This document shows positions 1 to 9,222 of a stretch of 64,000 nt of DNA, one piece after another. The notes beneath the pieces were generated by a model. That model did not search any database. It worked only from the letters and a program-made list of their open reading frames with translations, and was not told where the DNA came from. A program made the translations under genes and the position numbers. The stretch is from assembly GCF_003426735.1 (NCBI RefSeq), contig NZ_QVON01000001.1, positions 248,001 through 312,000 on the forward strand, read 5' to 3'. The DNA comes from Arenibacter sp. P308M17. GTDB lineage: Bacteria; Bacteroidota; Bacteroidia; Flavobacteriales; Flavobacteriaceae. Positions within the stretch are counted from its first letter, which is position 1, and every line of letters starts with the position of its first letter.

Positions 1-77
1 TACGATTATAATAGGGATCCCTTTCTTTTCAATTCATAGCCAGCCTTTGGGATATTGTTATAAGATGTACTCAATTC

Positions 78-1103
78 ATGGAAAAGAAAACGACCATATA
101 TGATATTGCGGCCAAACTTGGTCTAACCGCTGCCACAGTCTCCAGGGCCTTGAACAACAATGCCAAAATAAGTTTAAACACCCGCAAGTTGGTCTTGGAG
201 ACGGCTTTGGAAATGAATTATGAACAGAATAAGTTGGCTTTGGCCCTAAAAAGTGGAAAAAGTTATAATGTAGGGGTCATAGTTCCCAGAATTGATAGTA
301 ATTTCTTTTCAACCGTTATACGTGGCATTGAAGAAGAATTGTATCCCAAGGGCTACCATGTCATTATCTGCCAGACCCACAACCAGGAAAATTTGGAAAT
401 TGAAAAAATAAATTCCCTCTTAAATGTTCAGGTAGATGGCATTTTAATGTCTATTTCCAATGCCGATCTGGAGGAAGATAAAGGGTTTAACAAACTTTTA
501 AAAAATAAAGGAACGCCATTGGTGTTCTTTGATAGAAAGAAGGACATAAAGGGGGTTAGTTCTGTAACCATAGATGATTTCAAGGGAGGATATGATGCCA
601 CCAAACACCTAATAGAACAGGGCTGCAGGCGTATAGCCCATCTGTACAACGACCGTAAGTTTGAGATTTTCAACAATAGGTTTTTAGGGTATAGGCAGGC
701 TTTGCTCGATAATGGCATTGAATTCGACGAAAGTTTGGAAATCGAAACCATTAGCAATGTGGCGGAGGGCAGAAAATCCGCTAGGGAGTTGCTTGGTAGG
801 GACAGACCTCCGGATGCTATTTTTTCTTCCAGTGATTTTGCGGCTTTGGGGGCCTTGCAGGAAATAAGGGAGCGCGGACTTGGCATTCCGGAGGACATAT
901 GTATTGTTGGATTCTCCAATGAGCCATTTACTAAGTTTATGGAATTGACCATCACTTCAGTGGATCAGTTTCCTATGGAAATGGGGAAAGTGGCGGCCCA
1001 GGTATTTTTGGAAGAGGTAAGCAATATCCAGGACATCAAAATAGCCAAAAATATTGTGCTGACACCGGAACTGATTGTGAGAAAATCGTCATTAAAAACT
1101 TAG
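78..1103 (+). CDS. LacI-family transcriptional regulator
   Basis: This is a 341-residue LacI/GalR-type repressor. An N-terminal helix-turn-helix (about residues 5-30, containing YDIAAKLGLTAATVSRAL) is followed by a hinge and a periplasmic-binding-protein-like sensor domain (about 60-335). Full length for the family; the ATG at 78 gives the expected start just before the HTH. It converges on uxaB and lies next to a uronate module, so it probably senses a hexuronate catabolite. A LacI-type operator at 2972-2985 upstream of uxaB is a plausible target. The family assignment is secure; the effector is inferred from neighbours only. Confidence 0.93.
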   Translation: MEKKTTIYDIAAKLGLTAATVSRALNNNAKISLNTRKLVLETALEMNYEQNKLALALKSGKSYNVGVIVPRIDSNFFSTVIRGIEEELYPKGYHVIICQTHNQENLEIEKINSLLNVQVDGILMSISNADLEEDKGFNKLLKNKGTPLVFFDRKKDIKGVSSVTIDDFKGGYDATKHLIEQGCRRIAHLYNDRKFEIFNNRFLGYRQALLDNGIEFDESLEIETISNVAEGRKSARELLGRDRPPDAIFSSSDFAALGALQEIRERGLGIPEDICIVGFSNEPFTKFMELTITSVDQFPMEMGKVAAQVFLEEVSNIQDIKIAKNIVLTPELIVRKSSLKT

Positions 1104-1234
1104 ACATTCTCTCAAAAGGCTTGAATCAATTATCCCAATTCTTCGCGCTTTGATTTTTAAGGGATACACCTCTGCGCCATGGAATTCCATTCCGTTCCAA
1201 AACCCATTTCATTACATATTCTGTTAGTTCTTCC

Positions 1235-2680
1235 TTAGAACCTTTTGCTGAAATTGGCAAACCCCCCTTCTATTCCGTGGGTGTCAATTTCCTCCAAGGC
1301 TACCGCTACGGCATCCGTAAGGTTTTCCGTTTGGTTCAGGTCTTCCCCCCAGTAGCTTGTTTTGCCCAGGACATTTGTAGCTATTTCCCTATAATTATTG
1401 GATTTCCATATGTCGGCAAACACATCCACAATATCCGCACTGTCATTTACCGGTAATTTTTCACCCTTCCAGCTTCCTTTGTAAAATCTGATCAAGGCGG
1501 CAAAGGCAAAGGTGAGGTGGAGGGGTAATTTTTTGTTGAGGGCAACGTATTCCAATAAACTTGGTAGTACCCTTACCTTAAATTTGGAAATGGAATTGAG
1601 GGCTATACTGGATAGGTTATGGACAATAAACGGGTTTCTAAAGCGATCCAAAACCTCTTCGGCAAATTGGTCCAGTTCCTTTTTATCCATAGGGAGGGTT
1701 GGGTTGATCTCGTTAAAGATGGCATTGTTTACAAAGCCACCGGTAAAATCGTTGTCTACGGTTTGCTTTACGGTGGCATTGCCGTATAAAAGGGAAAAGG
1801 GGACCATAGCGGTATGCGCGCCGTTTAGGATTCTAACCTTTCTGGTCCTATAGGGCTGCATATCCGCTACAATCTTTACGTCCAGATCGGTTTTATGAAA
1901 GGGCAACTTGTCCTTAAGTGCGTCATCACCTTCAATCACCCATAGAAAAAATGTTTCCGCCGCTACTATTAAATGGTCCTTATAGGATAGTTGGGCATTG
2001 TAGGCCTCAATGTCATCTTTGGGATAGCCCGGTACAATTCGGTCCACCAGGGTGTTATGGAAGGAGCAGTGTAGGTTGAGCCATGTAATAAAGGCGTCGC
2101 CAAGTTTCCAATCATCGGCATATTTTAAGATGATTTCCTTAAGACTGTCCGAATTATAATTGATCAATTCACAGGGGATTATGGTCAGGCCCTTATTGGC
2201 ATCCCCTTTAAAATATTGAAAACGATGGTGTAAAAGTAACGTGAGTTTGGCAGGAAATGAACTTGGGGGCTGCATATCCATGGTGTCGGTTTCCACATAG
2301 GCTATGCCCGCTTCGGTAGTATTGGAAACAATGAACTGAAGCAATTCTTCCCGCGCCAAATTGAGATAATCTTTAAAATTGCTATAGGGATCGATTCCTT
2401 TTACAATATTGGTAATAAGTTCTTTATGTTGAATCTCCCTGCCTTTCTGAATACCTTTCATAAACAGGGTATACAATCCATCTTGGGCGTTCAGCATTTT
2501 TACCATGCCCCGATCAATGGGCTGTACCACCGCTATGCCCGCATTAAAATGGGCTTTTTCATTTAATTTTTGGAAGGCATAATCCACAAAGGCCCTTAAA
2601 AAGTTGCCCTCACCAAATTGTACGACCTTAATGGGCAGGTTAGATTCTAAATGGGCGTTAGTTCTGTTTACTATTTTCAT
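1235..2680 (-). CDS. uxaB: Tagaturonate reductase (altronate oxidoreductase)
   Basis: The 481-residue protein belongs to the mannitol dehydrogenase/UxaB family. It has an N-terminal nucleotide-binding region (VVQFGEGNFLRAF, about residues 19-31) and the family's C-terminal signature around RKVRILNGAHTAM (about 281-293). UxaB reduces D-tagaturonate to D-altronate with NADH in galacturonate catabolism, in the cytoplasm. It is the last gene of a minus-strand run behind the TRAP transporter and a Gfo/Idh/MocA oxidoreductase, though a 401-bp spacer with its own operator suggests separate transcription. Uronate isomerase (UxaC) and altronate dehydratase (UxaA) are not in the window. The product is well supported by sequence; the pathway role is inference. 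Confidence 0.9.
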   Translation of the reverse strand: MKIVNRTNAHLESNLPIKVVQFGEGNFLRAFVDYAFQKLNEKAHFNAGIAVVQPIDRGMVKMLNAQDGLYTLFMKGIQKGREIQHKELITNIVKGIDPYSNFKDYLNLAREELLQFIVSNTTEAGIAYVETDTMDMQPPSSFPAKLTLLLHHRFQYFKGDANKGLTIIPCELINYNSDSLKEIILKYADDWKLGDAFITWLNLHCSFHNTLVDRIVPGYPKDDIEAYNAQLSYKDHLIVAAETFFLWVIEGDDALKDKLPFHKTDLDVKIVADMQPYRTRKVRILNGAHTAMVPFSLLYGNATVKQTVDNDFTGGFVNNAIFNEINPTLPMDKKELDQFAEEVLDRFRNPFIVHNLSSIALNSISKFKVRVLPSLLEYVALNKKLPLHLTFAFAALIRFYKGSWKGEKLPVNDSADIVDVFADIWKSNNYREIATNVLGKTSYWGEDLNQTENLTDAVAVALEEIDTHGIEGGFANFSKRF

Positions 2681-2780
2681 CTGTTGGTATTTATTGTTGT
2701 CTGGCGAGTGTAATTACACACATCAATTTTTTATTATTAATGGGTTTGTGAACCTTCGGTTTCGCTTATTAACATTTCGT

Positions 2781-2796
2781 CCCGATAATTATCGGG
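2781..2796. repeat. 16-bp perfect palindrome CCCGATAATTATCGGG, copy 1
   Basis: The palindrome CCCGATAATTATCGGG is embedded in a 23-bp stretch (2778-2800) found again in reverse orientation at 46717-46739. Identity beyond the palindrome itself shows the two copies are related rather than coincidental. It may be a REP-like element or a hairpin in the uxaB leader. Confidence 0.75.
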
Positions 2797-2971
2797 AGGT
2801 ATCAACTTTATTGTTATGGCTCATTTCATGTTTTTAAGATTAAGGTTTGCTATACGCCATATATTTTAAATCTTAATCAATAGATTTTTTATTGTGGCAT
2901 TTTTTAATTTGTTGCCTTTAATTTTTTTGAGGACGCCTTAAAAACCTTTTCTGATCATCTTCCATCAATAA

Positions 2972-2985
2972 TGTAATCGATTGCA
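2972..2985. promoter_or_regulatory. LacI-family operator upstream of uxaB
   Basis: TGTAATCGATTGCA is a near-perfect palindrome centred on CG, the usual form of LacI-family operators. It touches a -7-like element on the minus strand, so bound repressor would block uxaB transcription. The LacI protein at 78-1103 is the obvious candidate ligand. Confidence 0.6.
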
Positions 2986-2993
2986 CAAAAATA
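2986..2993 (-). promoter_or_regulatory. Possible -7 element (TATTTTTG) for uxaB
   Basis: On the minus strand TATTTTTG fits the Bacteroidota -7 consensus TAnnTTTG and sits directly before the LacI-type operator. No clear -33 TTG is seen at the usual spacing, so the call is tentative. It would give a leader of about 290 nt before uxaB. Confidence 0.35.
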
Positions 2994-3081
2994 CTATAAA
3001 TTATTTTATGTCCTATTGCTTTCCCTTGATTGTGTCACCCAAATTGTACGGTCAAAGCTAGAGAGGCATGTCTTCGTAATG

Positions 3082-4125
3082 TTATAATGGGACTACTTTC
3101 TTGTCCCTGTTGCTTTCCAAAGCTGCTTCAATTACTTTAATTACATTCTTTCCTTCCGTTCCTGTTACCGGGACCGATGCATTATTTCGCAAGGTCTGGT
3201 AAATACCTTCATAGTATTCCATGTAATCCCCGTTTAGGGTAGGTAGGTGTTCCCTGATAATTTTACCTTCCTTTTCGGTGTGCAATAATCCTTTTTCCCC
3301 ATCCGGTTCCACCCCCCAGTCTTTGGAGCCCGGAATTTTTCCGGCCTGTAGTTCCGCTTCCTGAATATCGGCCTTGGACTTAACAAAGGTGCCCTTGGTT
3401 CCGTGAACAATATTTCCGGGCAATTTCTCCCGAACGTAATAACTGGATTTCAATATAACCCTATGGGTATCATAGAATAATTTTAAATCGAAGTAATCAC
3501 CTACTTTGGAATTTGGGCGAAAAGTATCCAGATCTGCAAATAGGGCCGTGGGCATCCCAAATAATACCAATGCTTGGTCTATCAAATGTGAGCCCAGGTC
3601 ATAGATGCTTCCAACGGCGGCCGTGGGGACTTCCTTATGAAGCTTGTAGCTCAGCCCTGGGTCATAACGGTCATAATGGATCTCTGCTTCAACAATATTT
3701 CCCAGCCATCCCTCATCGAGGATTTTTTTCACGGTTTTAAAATCACTGTCATATCTTCTATTGTGGTATACGGAAAGTGCCACATTTTTTTCCTTGGCCA
3801 ACTGTATCAGTTCTTCCGCCTGTTTTACAGTGGCGGTGAACGGCTTTTCTACAATGACATTTTTCCCTGAAATTATGGCCTGCTTGGTAAAATCATAATG
3901 TGTAACACTTGGGGTATTCACAACTACCAGTTCAATATTTTGGTCTTCCAGCATTTCTTCCAGGGTGCGAAAGGTCTTTATATTTGGATATTTGGCCTGG
4001 GCATTGTTTTTGGTCCTTTCCCAAACCCCATATAAATTGAACGCTGGATGTACCTCGATGAAGGGAGCGTGAAAAACGTATCCACTCATTCCAAAGGAGC
4101 ATAAGGCAGTGTTTATAGGTTTCAT
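3082..4125 (-). CDS. Gfo/Idh/MocA-family oxidoreductase
   Basis: This 347-residue NAD(P)-dependent oxidoreductase has an N-terminal Rossmann fold (about 1-120) with the family's EKPF motif near residue 93, and a C-terminal alpha/beta dimerisation domain. There is no signal peptide, so it is cytoplasmic. Members oxidise or reduce sugars, inositols and sugar acids; the substrate cannot be read from sequence. It lies 75 bp downstream of the TRAP large permease in the same orientation, so it probably acts on the imported compound. Confidence 0.88.
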   Translation of the reverse strand: MKPINTALCSFGMSGYVFHAPFIEVHPAFNLYGVWERTKNNAQAKYPNIKTFRTLEEMLEDQNIELVVVNTPSVTHYDFTKQAIISGKNVIVEKPFTATVKQAEELIQLAKEKNVALSVYHNRRYDSDFKTVKKILDEGWLGNIVEAEIHYDRYDPGLSYKLHKEVPTAAVGSIYDLGSHLIDQALVLFGMPTALFADLDTFRPNSKVGDYFDLKLFYDTHRVILKSSYYVREKLPGNIVHGTKGTFVKSKADIQEAELQAGKIPGSKDWGVEPDGEKGLLHTEKEGKIIREHLPTLNGDYMEYYEGIYQTLRNNASVPVTGTEGKNVIKVIEAALESNRDKKVVPL

Positions 4126-4200
4126 TGTTTTAAATGTTTAAAAGGGTTCTATAATAATCTATTTTCAAAATAATTTCAAATTAGATCCGGAACTTATTGG

Positions 4201-5475
4201 TCAATCTATAAAAAGGTTGGGCAATGCGAGGGATAACCATGGAAACAAGGTCACTAGAATCAATACCAAAAAGCTCACCAATAAAAATGGAAGTCCAGCC
4301 TTGCTTACCGCTCCAATGGAAATCTTTCCTATGCTGGAGGCTACAAAAAGGCAAACCCCAACTGGTGGCGTTGTTAAACCTATAATTAAGTTCAGCACGG
4401 CAATCACGGCAAAATGTATGGGATCAACATCTACGGCGACCGCCACCTTCAACAGGATAGGAAATAGGATCAATAAGGCGGCAATGGTCTCCATAAAGGT
4501 ACCGACTACTATCAGTAACAGATTGATCAGCAAGAGAACTACATATTTATTGTCCGAAAATCCCAAAATTTCCATGGAGATCTCCTGTGGAATTTGTTCC
4601 GTAATCAATATATATCCAAATAGATTGGCAAAACCTACCAAGACCATTAGGGAAGCCGATGTTTTCATGCTGTCCAGGATAATGACCTGGGTGTTTTTCA
4701 TATTCAATTTTTTATACACAAATTTCCCAATTACCATGGCATAGACTACGGCGATAATAGAGGCTTCCGTTGGGGTGAATATGCCGCCCACAATTCCATA
4801 AAGGATAATGAAGGTCATCAAGAGCGACCAAAAGGTGTCCACAAAACTTCCTGCCACATCCCTTAGGCTACTGCGCTTATGCTTGGGGTATTTTTTTCGC
4901 CTGGATATAAAATAGGCGGTCAACATGAGGCCAATACCCAATAACAGACCGGGAAGCGCTCCAGCCAAAAACAATTTCCCCACGGAAAGGCCGCTCAAGG
5001 TGGCCGCTATGATCATGGGTACACTGGGTGGAATTATGGGCCCAATGGTGGAGGAGGCCGCGGTAACGGCACATGAAAAGTCCGTATCGTAACCTTCCTT
5101 TTTCATGGCCGGGATCATAATGGAGCCCATACTGGCGGTATCCGAAATGGCCGTACCGGATATTCCGGCAAAAAGCATGGAAGCCCCAATATTGACAAGG
5201 GAAAGGCCACCGCGAATATGGCCCAAAAGGTGGTTGCAGAACTTGATTATTTTTTCGGTCAACCCCCCTTGATTCATCAGATTTCCTGCAAGGATAAACC
5301 CGGGAACACTGAGCAGGACAAAGACATCTATGCCAGAGTACATTTTCATGGGTACTAGGATCAACGGTACCCCTTTGACCACCAAATAGCTTAAACAGGC
5401 AAGTCCCAAAGCAAAGGCAATGGGAAAGCGAAGTATTAGACCAAGAATAAAAACGATGACCAGGATCCAAATCAT
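4201..5475 (-). CDS. TRAP transporter large permease (DctM type)
   Basis: The 424-residue, strongly hydrophobic protein has many membrane segments along its length and family motifs such as GISGTAISDTASMGSIMIPAM (about 103-123) and GLTTPPVGVCLFV (about 363-375). It is the ion-coupled channel subunit of a TRAP importer and partners DctQ and DctP. Its ATG overlaps the DctQ stop codon by 4 nt, which indicates translational coupling. TRAP systems import organic acids; with uxaB alongside, a hexuronate or related sugar acid is likely. Confidence 0.93.
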   Translation of the reverse strand: MIWILVIVFILGLILRFPIAFALGLACLSYLVVKGVPLILVPMKMYSGIDVFVLLSVPGFILAGNLMNQGGLTEKIIKFCNHLLGHIRGGLSLVNIGASMLFAGISGTAISDTASMGSIMIPAMKKEGYDTDFSCAVTAASSTIGPIIPPSVPMIIAATLSGLSVGKLFLAGALPGLLLGIGLMLTAYFISRRKKYPKHKRSSLRDVAGSFVDTFWSLLMTFIILYGIVGGIFTPTEASIIAVVYAMVIGKFVYKKLNMKNTQVIILDSMKTSASLMVLVGFANLFGYILITEQIPQEISMEILGFSDNKYVVLLLINLLLIVVGTFMETIAALLILFPILLKVAVAVDVDPIHFAVIAVLNLIIGLTTPPVGVCLFVASSIGKISIGAVSKAGLPFLLVSFLVLILVTLFPWLSLALPNLFID

Positions 5476-5948
5476 GGTTTAGAACTTTTCTTAATGTTCA
5501 TAATTTTTCTTATGAGGTAATAACTTATTGATGATGACATTATAAAGATGCTAAAGAAGGCGATTCCCATATTGAGGCCCATACTCGGGGATTTTTCCGA
5601 TAGTCCCAAAATCACGAATTTAATGGCGTATATGGCCATAACAACAAAAAGGACCAGGGTAATTGAAGGTACTGCCATGTTCAATGTTCTTTTGATCCTT
5701 TCCGGAAACTGATTGTAAAACATGTCCAAGTGCACGTAAAATTCGTTCTTCATGGCCAGACCGGCGGCAAAAGACATCGCATAAATAAAGAAAAGACGGG
5801 AAGCCTCCTCGGTCCAAGGTGGGGTGTTAATGGGTGAAAACCGACAAATTATTTGAAGCATAACGGTGAAAAGTAGGCCAAATGTACTTAGTAAGGTCCC
5901 CATTTTGAGCAGGCGGCCAATGTTTTTATTTAACATCGTCTTCGTCAT
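5472..5948 (-). CDS. TRAP transporter small permease (DctQ type)
   Basis: This 158-residue membrane protein has about four hydrophobic segments and the DctQ-like motif RFSPINTPPWTEEASRLFF (about 31-49). It bridges the substrate-binding protein and the large permease. With the ATG at 5948 it overlaps the DctP gene by 23 bp; a second Met, four codons in at 5936, would cut the overlap to 11 bp and fits the hydrophobic start equally well. Its order between DctP and DctM is standard. Confidence 0.9.
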   Translation of the reverse strand: MTKTMLNKNIGRLLKMGTLLSTFGLLFTVMLQIICRFSPINTPPWTEEASRLFFIYAMSFAAGLAMKNEFYVHLDMFYNQFPERIKRTLNMAVPSITLVLFVVMAIYAIKFVILGLSEKSPSMGLNMGIAFFSIFIMSSSISYYLIRKIMNIKKSSKP

Positions 5949-6939
5949 TTTTTAGTTCCCTATATAATTTTTGTATTTCGGGAGAGAGACTTTCATAAAT
6001 GGCCTTTTCGCATTTTTTTGCAAAGGCTTCCTTGTCCACCTCTATAAATTGCATTCCTGAAGCCTTAAGTTCTTCCTGTACATTTTTCTCATTTTCCAGA
6101 TAGAGCTGGTGTTCAAAGGCCTGCATTTCTTTCCCTGCCTGTAGAAAAATTTCCTGAAGGTCCGGGGGCAGTTTTTGAAATTGCTTTTCGCCCACTACCG
6201 GGTAGACCCAACTAATGACATGCCCGGTTAGGTTGAGGTATTTCTGTACTTCTGAAAATCCTGCGTTATGAATCATGGCAAATGGGTTTTCCTGGGCCTC
6301 TATGGTACCCTGTTGTAGGGAAGTAAAGACTTCGGAAAATGCCATGGGAGTTGGTTTGGCCCCAAGGGCGCTCCATGTGGTTACAAATGCGGGTACATTG
6401 GGCACTCTAATGATAAGTCCCTTTAGGTCGTCCGGATGGCGTATAGGTCTATTGGAGGTTAAATGCCGAGGTCCCCTTTCAAAATGGCCAAGGGCGCGTA
6501 GCCCTGATTTTTTGATCATTTCCTCTTCCATTAATTTCCCTACCGGACCATTAATATACCGGTTCATATCGGTAGAGTCCCTCATTAGGAAGGGCAACTC
6601 GCAAAAAGTGGCCACCTCGAACCAATTGGTCAAGGTAGATCCCGTTGTGGTCATATCAATAACCTCGGCCTGTATCATGCGAATGGCCTCGATCTCTTTG
6701 GCCAATTGTTCGGAGGGATATATCTCTACTTTGATACGGCCTTTGGAACGTTCTTCCACAATTTCCGCAAAAAAGGCAAAGGCCTTGTACCAGGTATGTT
6801 CCTCATTTACCAATAGGGCGGTCCGCATCAAAAACTCAGGTTCCTTTTTTTGTGTTTCGCATTGGGGGAAGAGGAATATGCAGAGTAAAGCGAAAATTAA
6901 TGTAGCGAGGAAACGGGCCATCCGAAGCGGATTTTTCAT
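5926..6939 (-). CDS. TRAP substrate-binding lipoprotein (DctP type)
   Basis: This is a 337-residue DctP-family solute receptor. A hydrophobic signal ends in a lipobox-like FPQC (Cys27), so the protein is probably membrane-anchored. The family core includes RGPRHLTSNRPIRHPDDLKG (about 155-174), whose arginines usually bind the substrate carboxylate, and a GTIEAQENP region near residue 212. First gene of the transporter operon. The ligand is probably a sugar acid: an inference from the arginine region and the uxaB neighbourhood. Confidence 0.92.
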   Translation of the reverse strand: MKNPLRMARFLATLIFALLCIFLFPQCETQKKEPEFLMRTALLVNEEHTWYKAFAFFAEIVEERSKGRIKVEIYPSEQLAKEIEAIRMIQAEVIDMTTTGSTLTNWFEVATFCELPFLMRDSTDMNRYINGPVGKLMEEEMIKKSGLRALGHFERGPRHLTSNRPIRHPDDLKGLIIRVPNVPAFVTTWSALGAKPTPMAFSEVFTSLQQGTIEAQENPFAMIHNAGFSEVQKYLNLTGHVISWVYPVVGEKQFQKLPPDLQEIFLQAGKEMQAFEHQLYLENEKNVQEELKASGMQFIEVDKEAFAKKCEKAIYESLSPEIQKLYRELKNDEDDVK

Positions 6940-7131
6940 GGTATTGGTCCAAAATTGATTATTCGTATAAATATAACTATTTAGTTTTAACGGCCATAAA
7001 AGTTAAAGGGGGTAAAATGGAAGAATATAATGGGTGGAAAGGGCCTCCGCTCCTCTAGCGTTAATTGTTTTTTAAGGAGTACTTTTATTTAGGCCGATTT
7101 TCAGTTTCTCCTAGATCAAGTTACTAAAAAG

Positions 7132-7168
7132 TCAAAAACCCTTAGAACTAGGAACCAAGGGTTTTTGA
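7132..7168 (-). terminator. Intrinsic terminator after the small secreted protein
   Basis: A 12-bp perfect stem (TCAAAAACCCTT at 7132-7143 with AAGGGTTTTTGA at 7157-7168) has a 13-nt loop. On the minus strand it is followed by a T-rich stretch. It lies 67 bp past the stop of the gene at 7235-7597. Confidence 0.7.
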
Positions 7169-7234
7169 TATGGGGGAATGTTTTTTACGTTGCTACACTA
7201 TTGAGTTTTGAAAGTATAGCATTTGGCGTACCAA

Positions 7235-7597
7235 TTAAAGTCGGACCAACTCCTCTGCATCCAAAGCTTCTTTTAGTTTGGCTTTTATATAGCTATGGCT
7301 ATTGAAAAAGCGTTTTCCGTTTTTCCGCTTTAGGTGTACTACCTTACTACCATCTGGCATCTCTTCCATTTTCGAAATGATCACTTTGCTTTCGAAAAGT
7401 GTTTTGTAGTTTGGTATACCGCCTTTCTTAATGATGAAATTCATCCTTGGTACTTCTATATGTTCATACAGATTTGCCGATGGACTTCCGATCATTAATA
7501 CCGAACCTACTTCCAAATCATCAATTTCAGTTGTCGGTGACGCTTGTAGTAGGGTTACTCCACAAAAAAAATAAAGTGCTGTTAATACTGTTTTCAT
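7235..7597 (-). CDS. Hypothetical secreted protein
   Basis: I do not recognise this 120-residue protein. Starting at Met in MKTVLTALYFF (7597) gives a good signal peptide ending near LQASP; an upstream ATG at 7630 adds 11 polar residues and would weaken the signal. The mature part is small, basic toward the C terminus and has no cysteine or obvious repeat. A strong terminator follows, so it looks like a real single-gene unit. It is followed at a distance by the TRAP operon, with no evident link. Confidence 0.6.
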   Translation of the reverse strand: MKTVLTALYFFCGVTLLQASPTTEIDDLEVGSVLMIGSPSANLYEHIEVPRMNFIIKKGGIPNYKTLFESKVIISKMEEMPDGSKVVHLKRKNGKRFFNSHSYIKAKLKEALDAEELVRL

Positions 7598-7630
7598 AGT
7601 TTTACAGTTGTTTTTTAATTGTTTAATCAT

Positions 7631-7953
7631 TTTTACCGCTTAAAAATAACAATAATTAAATATTTGGAGTCTTAAGATTTTCATAAATCGGCTCGTGTAG
7701 AGGGACAAATAGGAGGGGAATAGCTTTAAGTCGACTTTTTTGGAGCAAGATTGCCAAACTATAAATGGGGCATCACCTGGAACGCTATAGTAGTCCGTTC
7801 CAAAAGTTGGCCATTAATGCATGTTTAGGGGTTGGGCAAAAATAAATCCCTTTAGAAAAGTAGCTAAAGGGATTTGTTTGTATCAATATTGCCACTTGCC
7901 CCATTGTGCCATAGAGGTATGTGATGGCATTTAGGTCATTGCCTCGATGTTTA
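7631..7953. other. Intergenic spacer with a terminator
   Basis: No gene is supported in this 323-bp stretch. It holds the terminator at 7844-7875 and otherwise AT-rich sequence that should include the promoter of the small secreted protein. Confidence 0.6.
7844..7875 (-). terminator. Intrinsic terminator after the sorbosone-dehydrogenase-like gene
   Basis: AAATCCCTTTAG (7844-7855) pairs perfectly with CTAAAGGGATTT (7864-7875) around an 8-nt loop, followed on the minus strand by TTATTTTT. It is placed 78 bp after the stop codon at 7954. Confidence 0.7.
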
Positions 7954-9222
7954 TCAATAGGATATTTTGTATACGGTACCATTTAAATCTTCACTTACAT
8001 ACAATTCGCCATTAGGTCCTTGCGCCAACCCACAGGGTCTGTGCTGAATGGGGCCGCTGGGATTTGCCAGGTCAATGCCGGAAAAATTGTCTGCAAAAAT
8101 TTCCCAATCCCCATTGGGCTTGCCATCCTTAAAAGGGATGAAGGCCACGAAATATCCTTTTTTTAACTCTGGGGACTGTCCGTGGAAAGCAATAAAGGCG
8201 CCATTTCTATATTTTTCAGGGAACATGGTACCTGTGTAAAAAAGTAGGTCGTTGGGTGCCAAATGTGCTGGGAAGGCCATTATAGGATCTATAACGTCTT
8301 CGTTTCCTGTTTTTTCGCCATCTCCCCCATATTCCGGAGCAAGTATATTCTTTTTCTTAAACTGGTCGTAATAGATATAGGGCCAACCGGCATCATCCCC
8401 TTGATTAAGTTCAAACAAAGTTTCCGCAGGAAGCTCGGCACTGTGCTTGGCCGTATAGAGTTCTGGATAAAAATCATGGAATGCTCCCCGGCCATGTACG
8501 GCGGCAAATAAGGAGTTGGTCTTGTTGTTCCAGGCTGTGGCTACCGCATTTTTTACTCCGGTGGCATAGCGTTTTCCATCGGAAAAGGATTGGTTTAGTT
8601 TATCGGCCTTGAATTGCCAGATACCCCCTGCCGAATCCAGGATAGCGCAGGGCATAATACCTTTTCCAGTGCCTTCTTCGCGACAGGAATCGTTCCAGGA
8701 GCCTATAGTGACATAAATATTGTCATTATTGTCCATTACAAATGATTTTGCATTGTCCCGGCCTTTATCCGCCAATCCGTCTACTATATTCTCTGGATTA
8801 TCGACGTCAATGATTTCTTCGTTTTCGTTTAATTTATAGCGATATATCCCAGAATTGGAAGAGGCATATAGGTATCCGTTTTTAATCAATATTCCTGTAC
8901 CGGGGAGCTTGCCAAACTGATGTTCCCCATCAATTTTTCCGTCCTTGTCCGTATCTTTTAAGACTACAATTCCTTTTTCGTCCTTTAGCTTGGATCGGTT
9001 AATAAAGATATCCCCGTTTTTTGAGACGGTCATATGTCGTAGATTTCCCAAATCTTTGGCTACGACCTCAAGGGAAAACCCGTCAGGGATTACAATATCC
9101 GTTTCATTGATTGCAACTGCTGCTTTTTCTTTGGAATTTTGTTTGCATTGGGTAGTCAGTAATCCCAATAAAACAATCATGGTCAATGATTTAAAAAGAG
9201 GGAAGGAAATAGTGTTCTTCAT
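7954..9222 (-). CDS. PQQ-type sugar (glucose/sorbosone) dehydrogenase-like lipoprotein
   Basis: The 422-residue protein resembles soluble glucose/sorbosone dehydrogenases, which form a six-bladed beta-propeller with bound PQQ. A signal peptide ends in LLTTQC, giving a lipidated Cys near residue 26. The body has repeated blade-like strands and a late HRPCGLAQGPNGELYVSED segment (about 394-412), typical of the family. DTDKDGKIDGEH (about 90-101) resembles a Ca-binding loop. Probably an envelope protein oxidising sugars or lactones if PQQ is supplied; no PQQ synthesis genes are in the window. It is transcribed alone. Confidence 0.8.
   Translation of the reverse strand: MKNTISFPLFKSLTMIVLLGLLTTQCKQNSKEKAAVAINETDIVIPDGFSLEVVAKDLGNLRHMTVSKNGDIFINRSKLKDEKGIVVLKDTDKDGKIDGEHQFGKLPGTGILIKNGYLYASSNSGIYRYKLNENEEIIDVDNPENIVDGLADKGRDNAKSFVMDNNDNIYVTIGSWNDSCREEGTGKGIMPCAILDSAGGIWQFKADKLNQSFSDGKRYATGVKNAVATAWNNKTNSLFAAVHGRGAFHDFYPELYTAKHSAELPAETLFELNQGDDAGWPYIYYDQFKKKNILAPEYGGDGEKTGNEDVIDPIMAFPAHLAPNDLLFYTGTMFPEKYRNGAFIAFHGQSPELKKGYFVAFIPFKDGKPNGDWEIFADNFSGIDLANPSGPIQHRPCGLAQGPNGELYVSEDLNGTVYKISY

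Larger units (their letters stand above)
2681..3081. other. Regulatory spacer upstream of uxaB
   Basis: This 401-bp AT-rich spacer carries no credible gene. It contains a 16-bp perfect palindrome (2781-2796) that recurs at 46721-46736, and a LacI-type operator with an adjoining -7-like element (2972-2993). The rest is unassigned. Confidence 0.7.

Noticed and set aside
4877-5470. 197-codon minus-strand frame inside the TRAP large permease
   Set aside because: It is an alternative frame of a well-supported membrane protein gene with no motif of its own.
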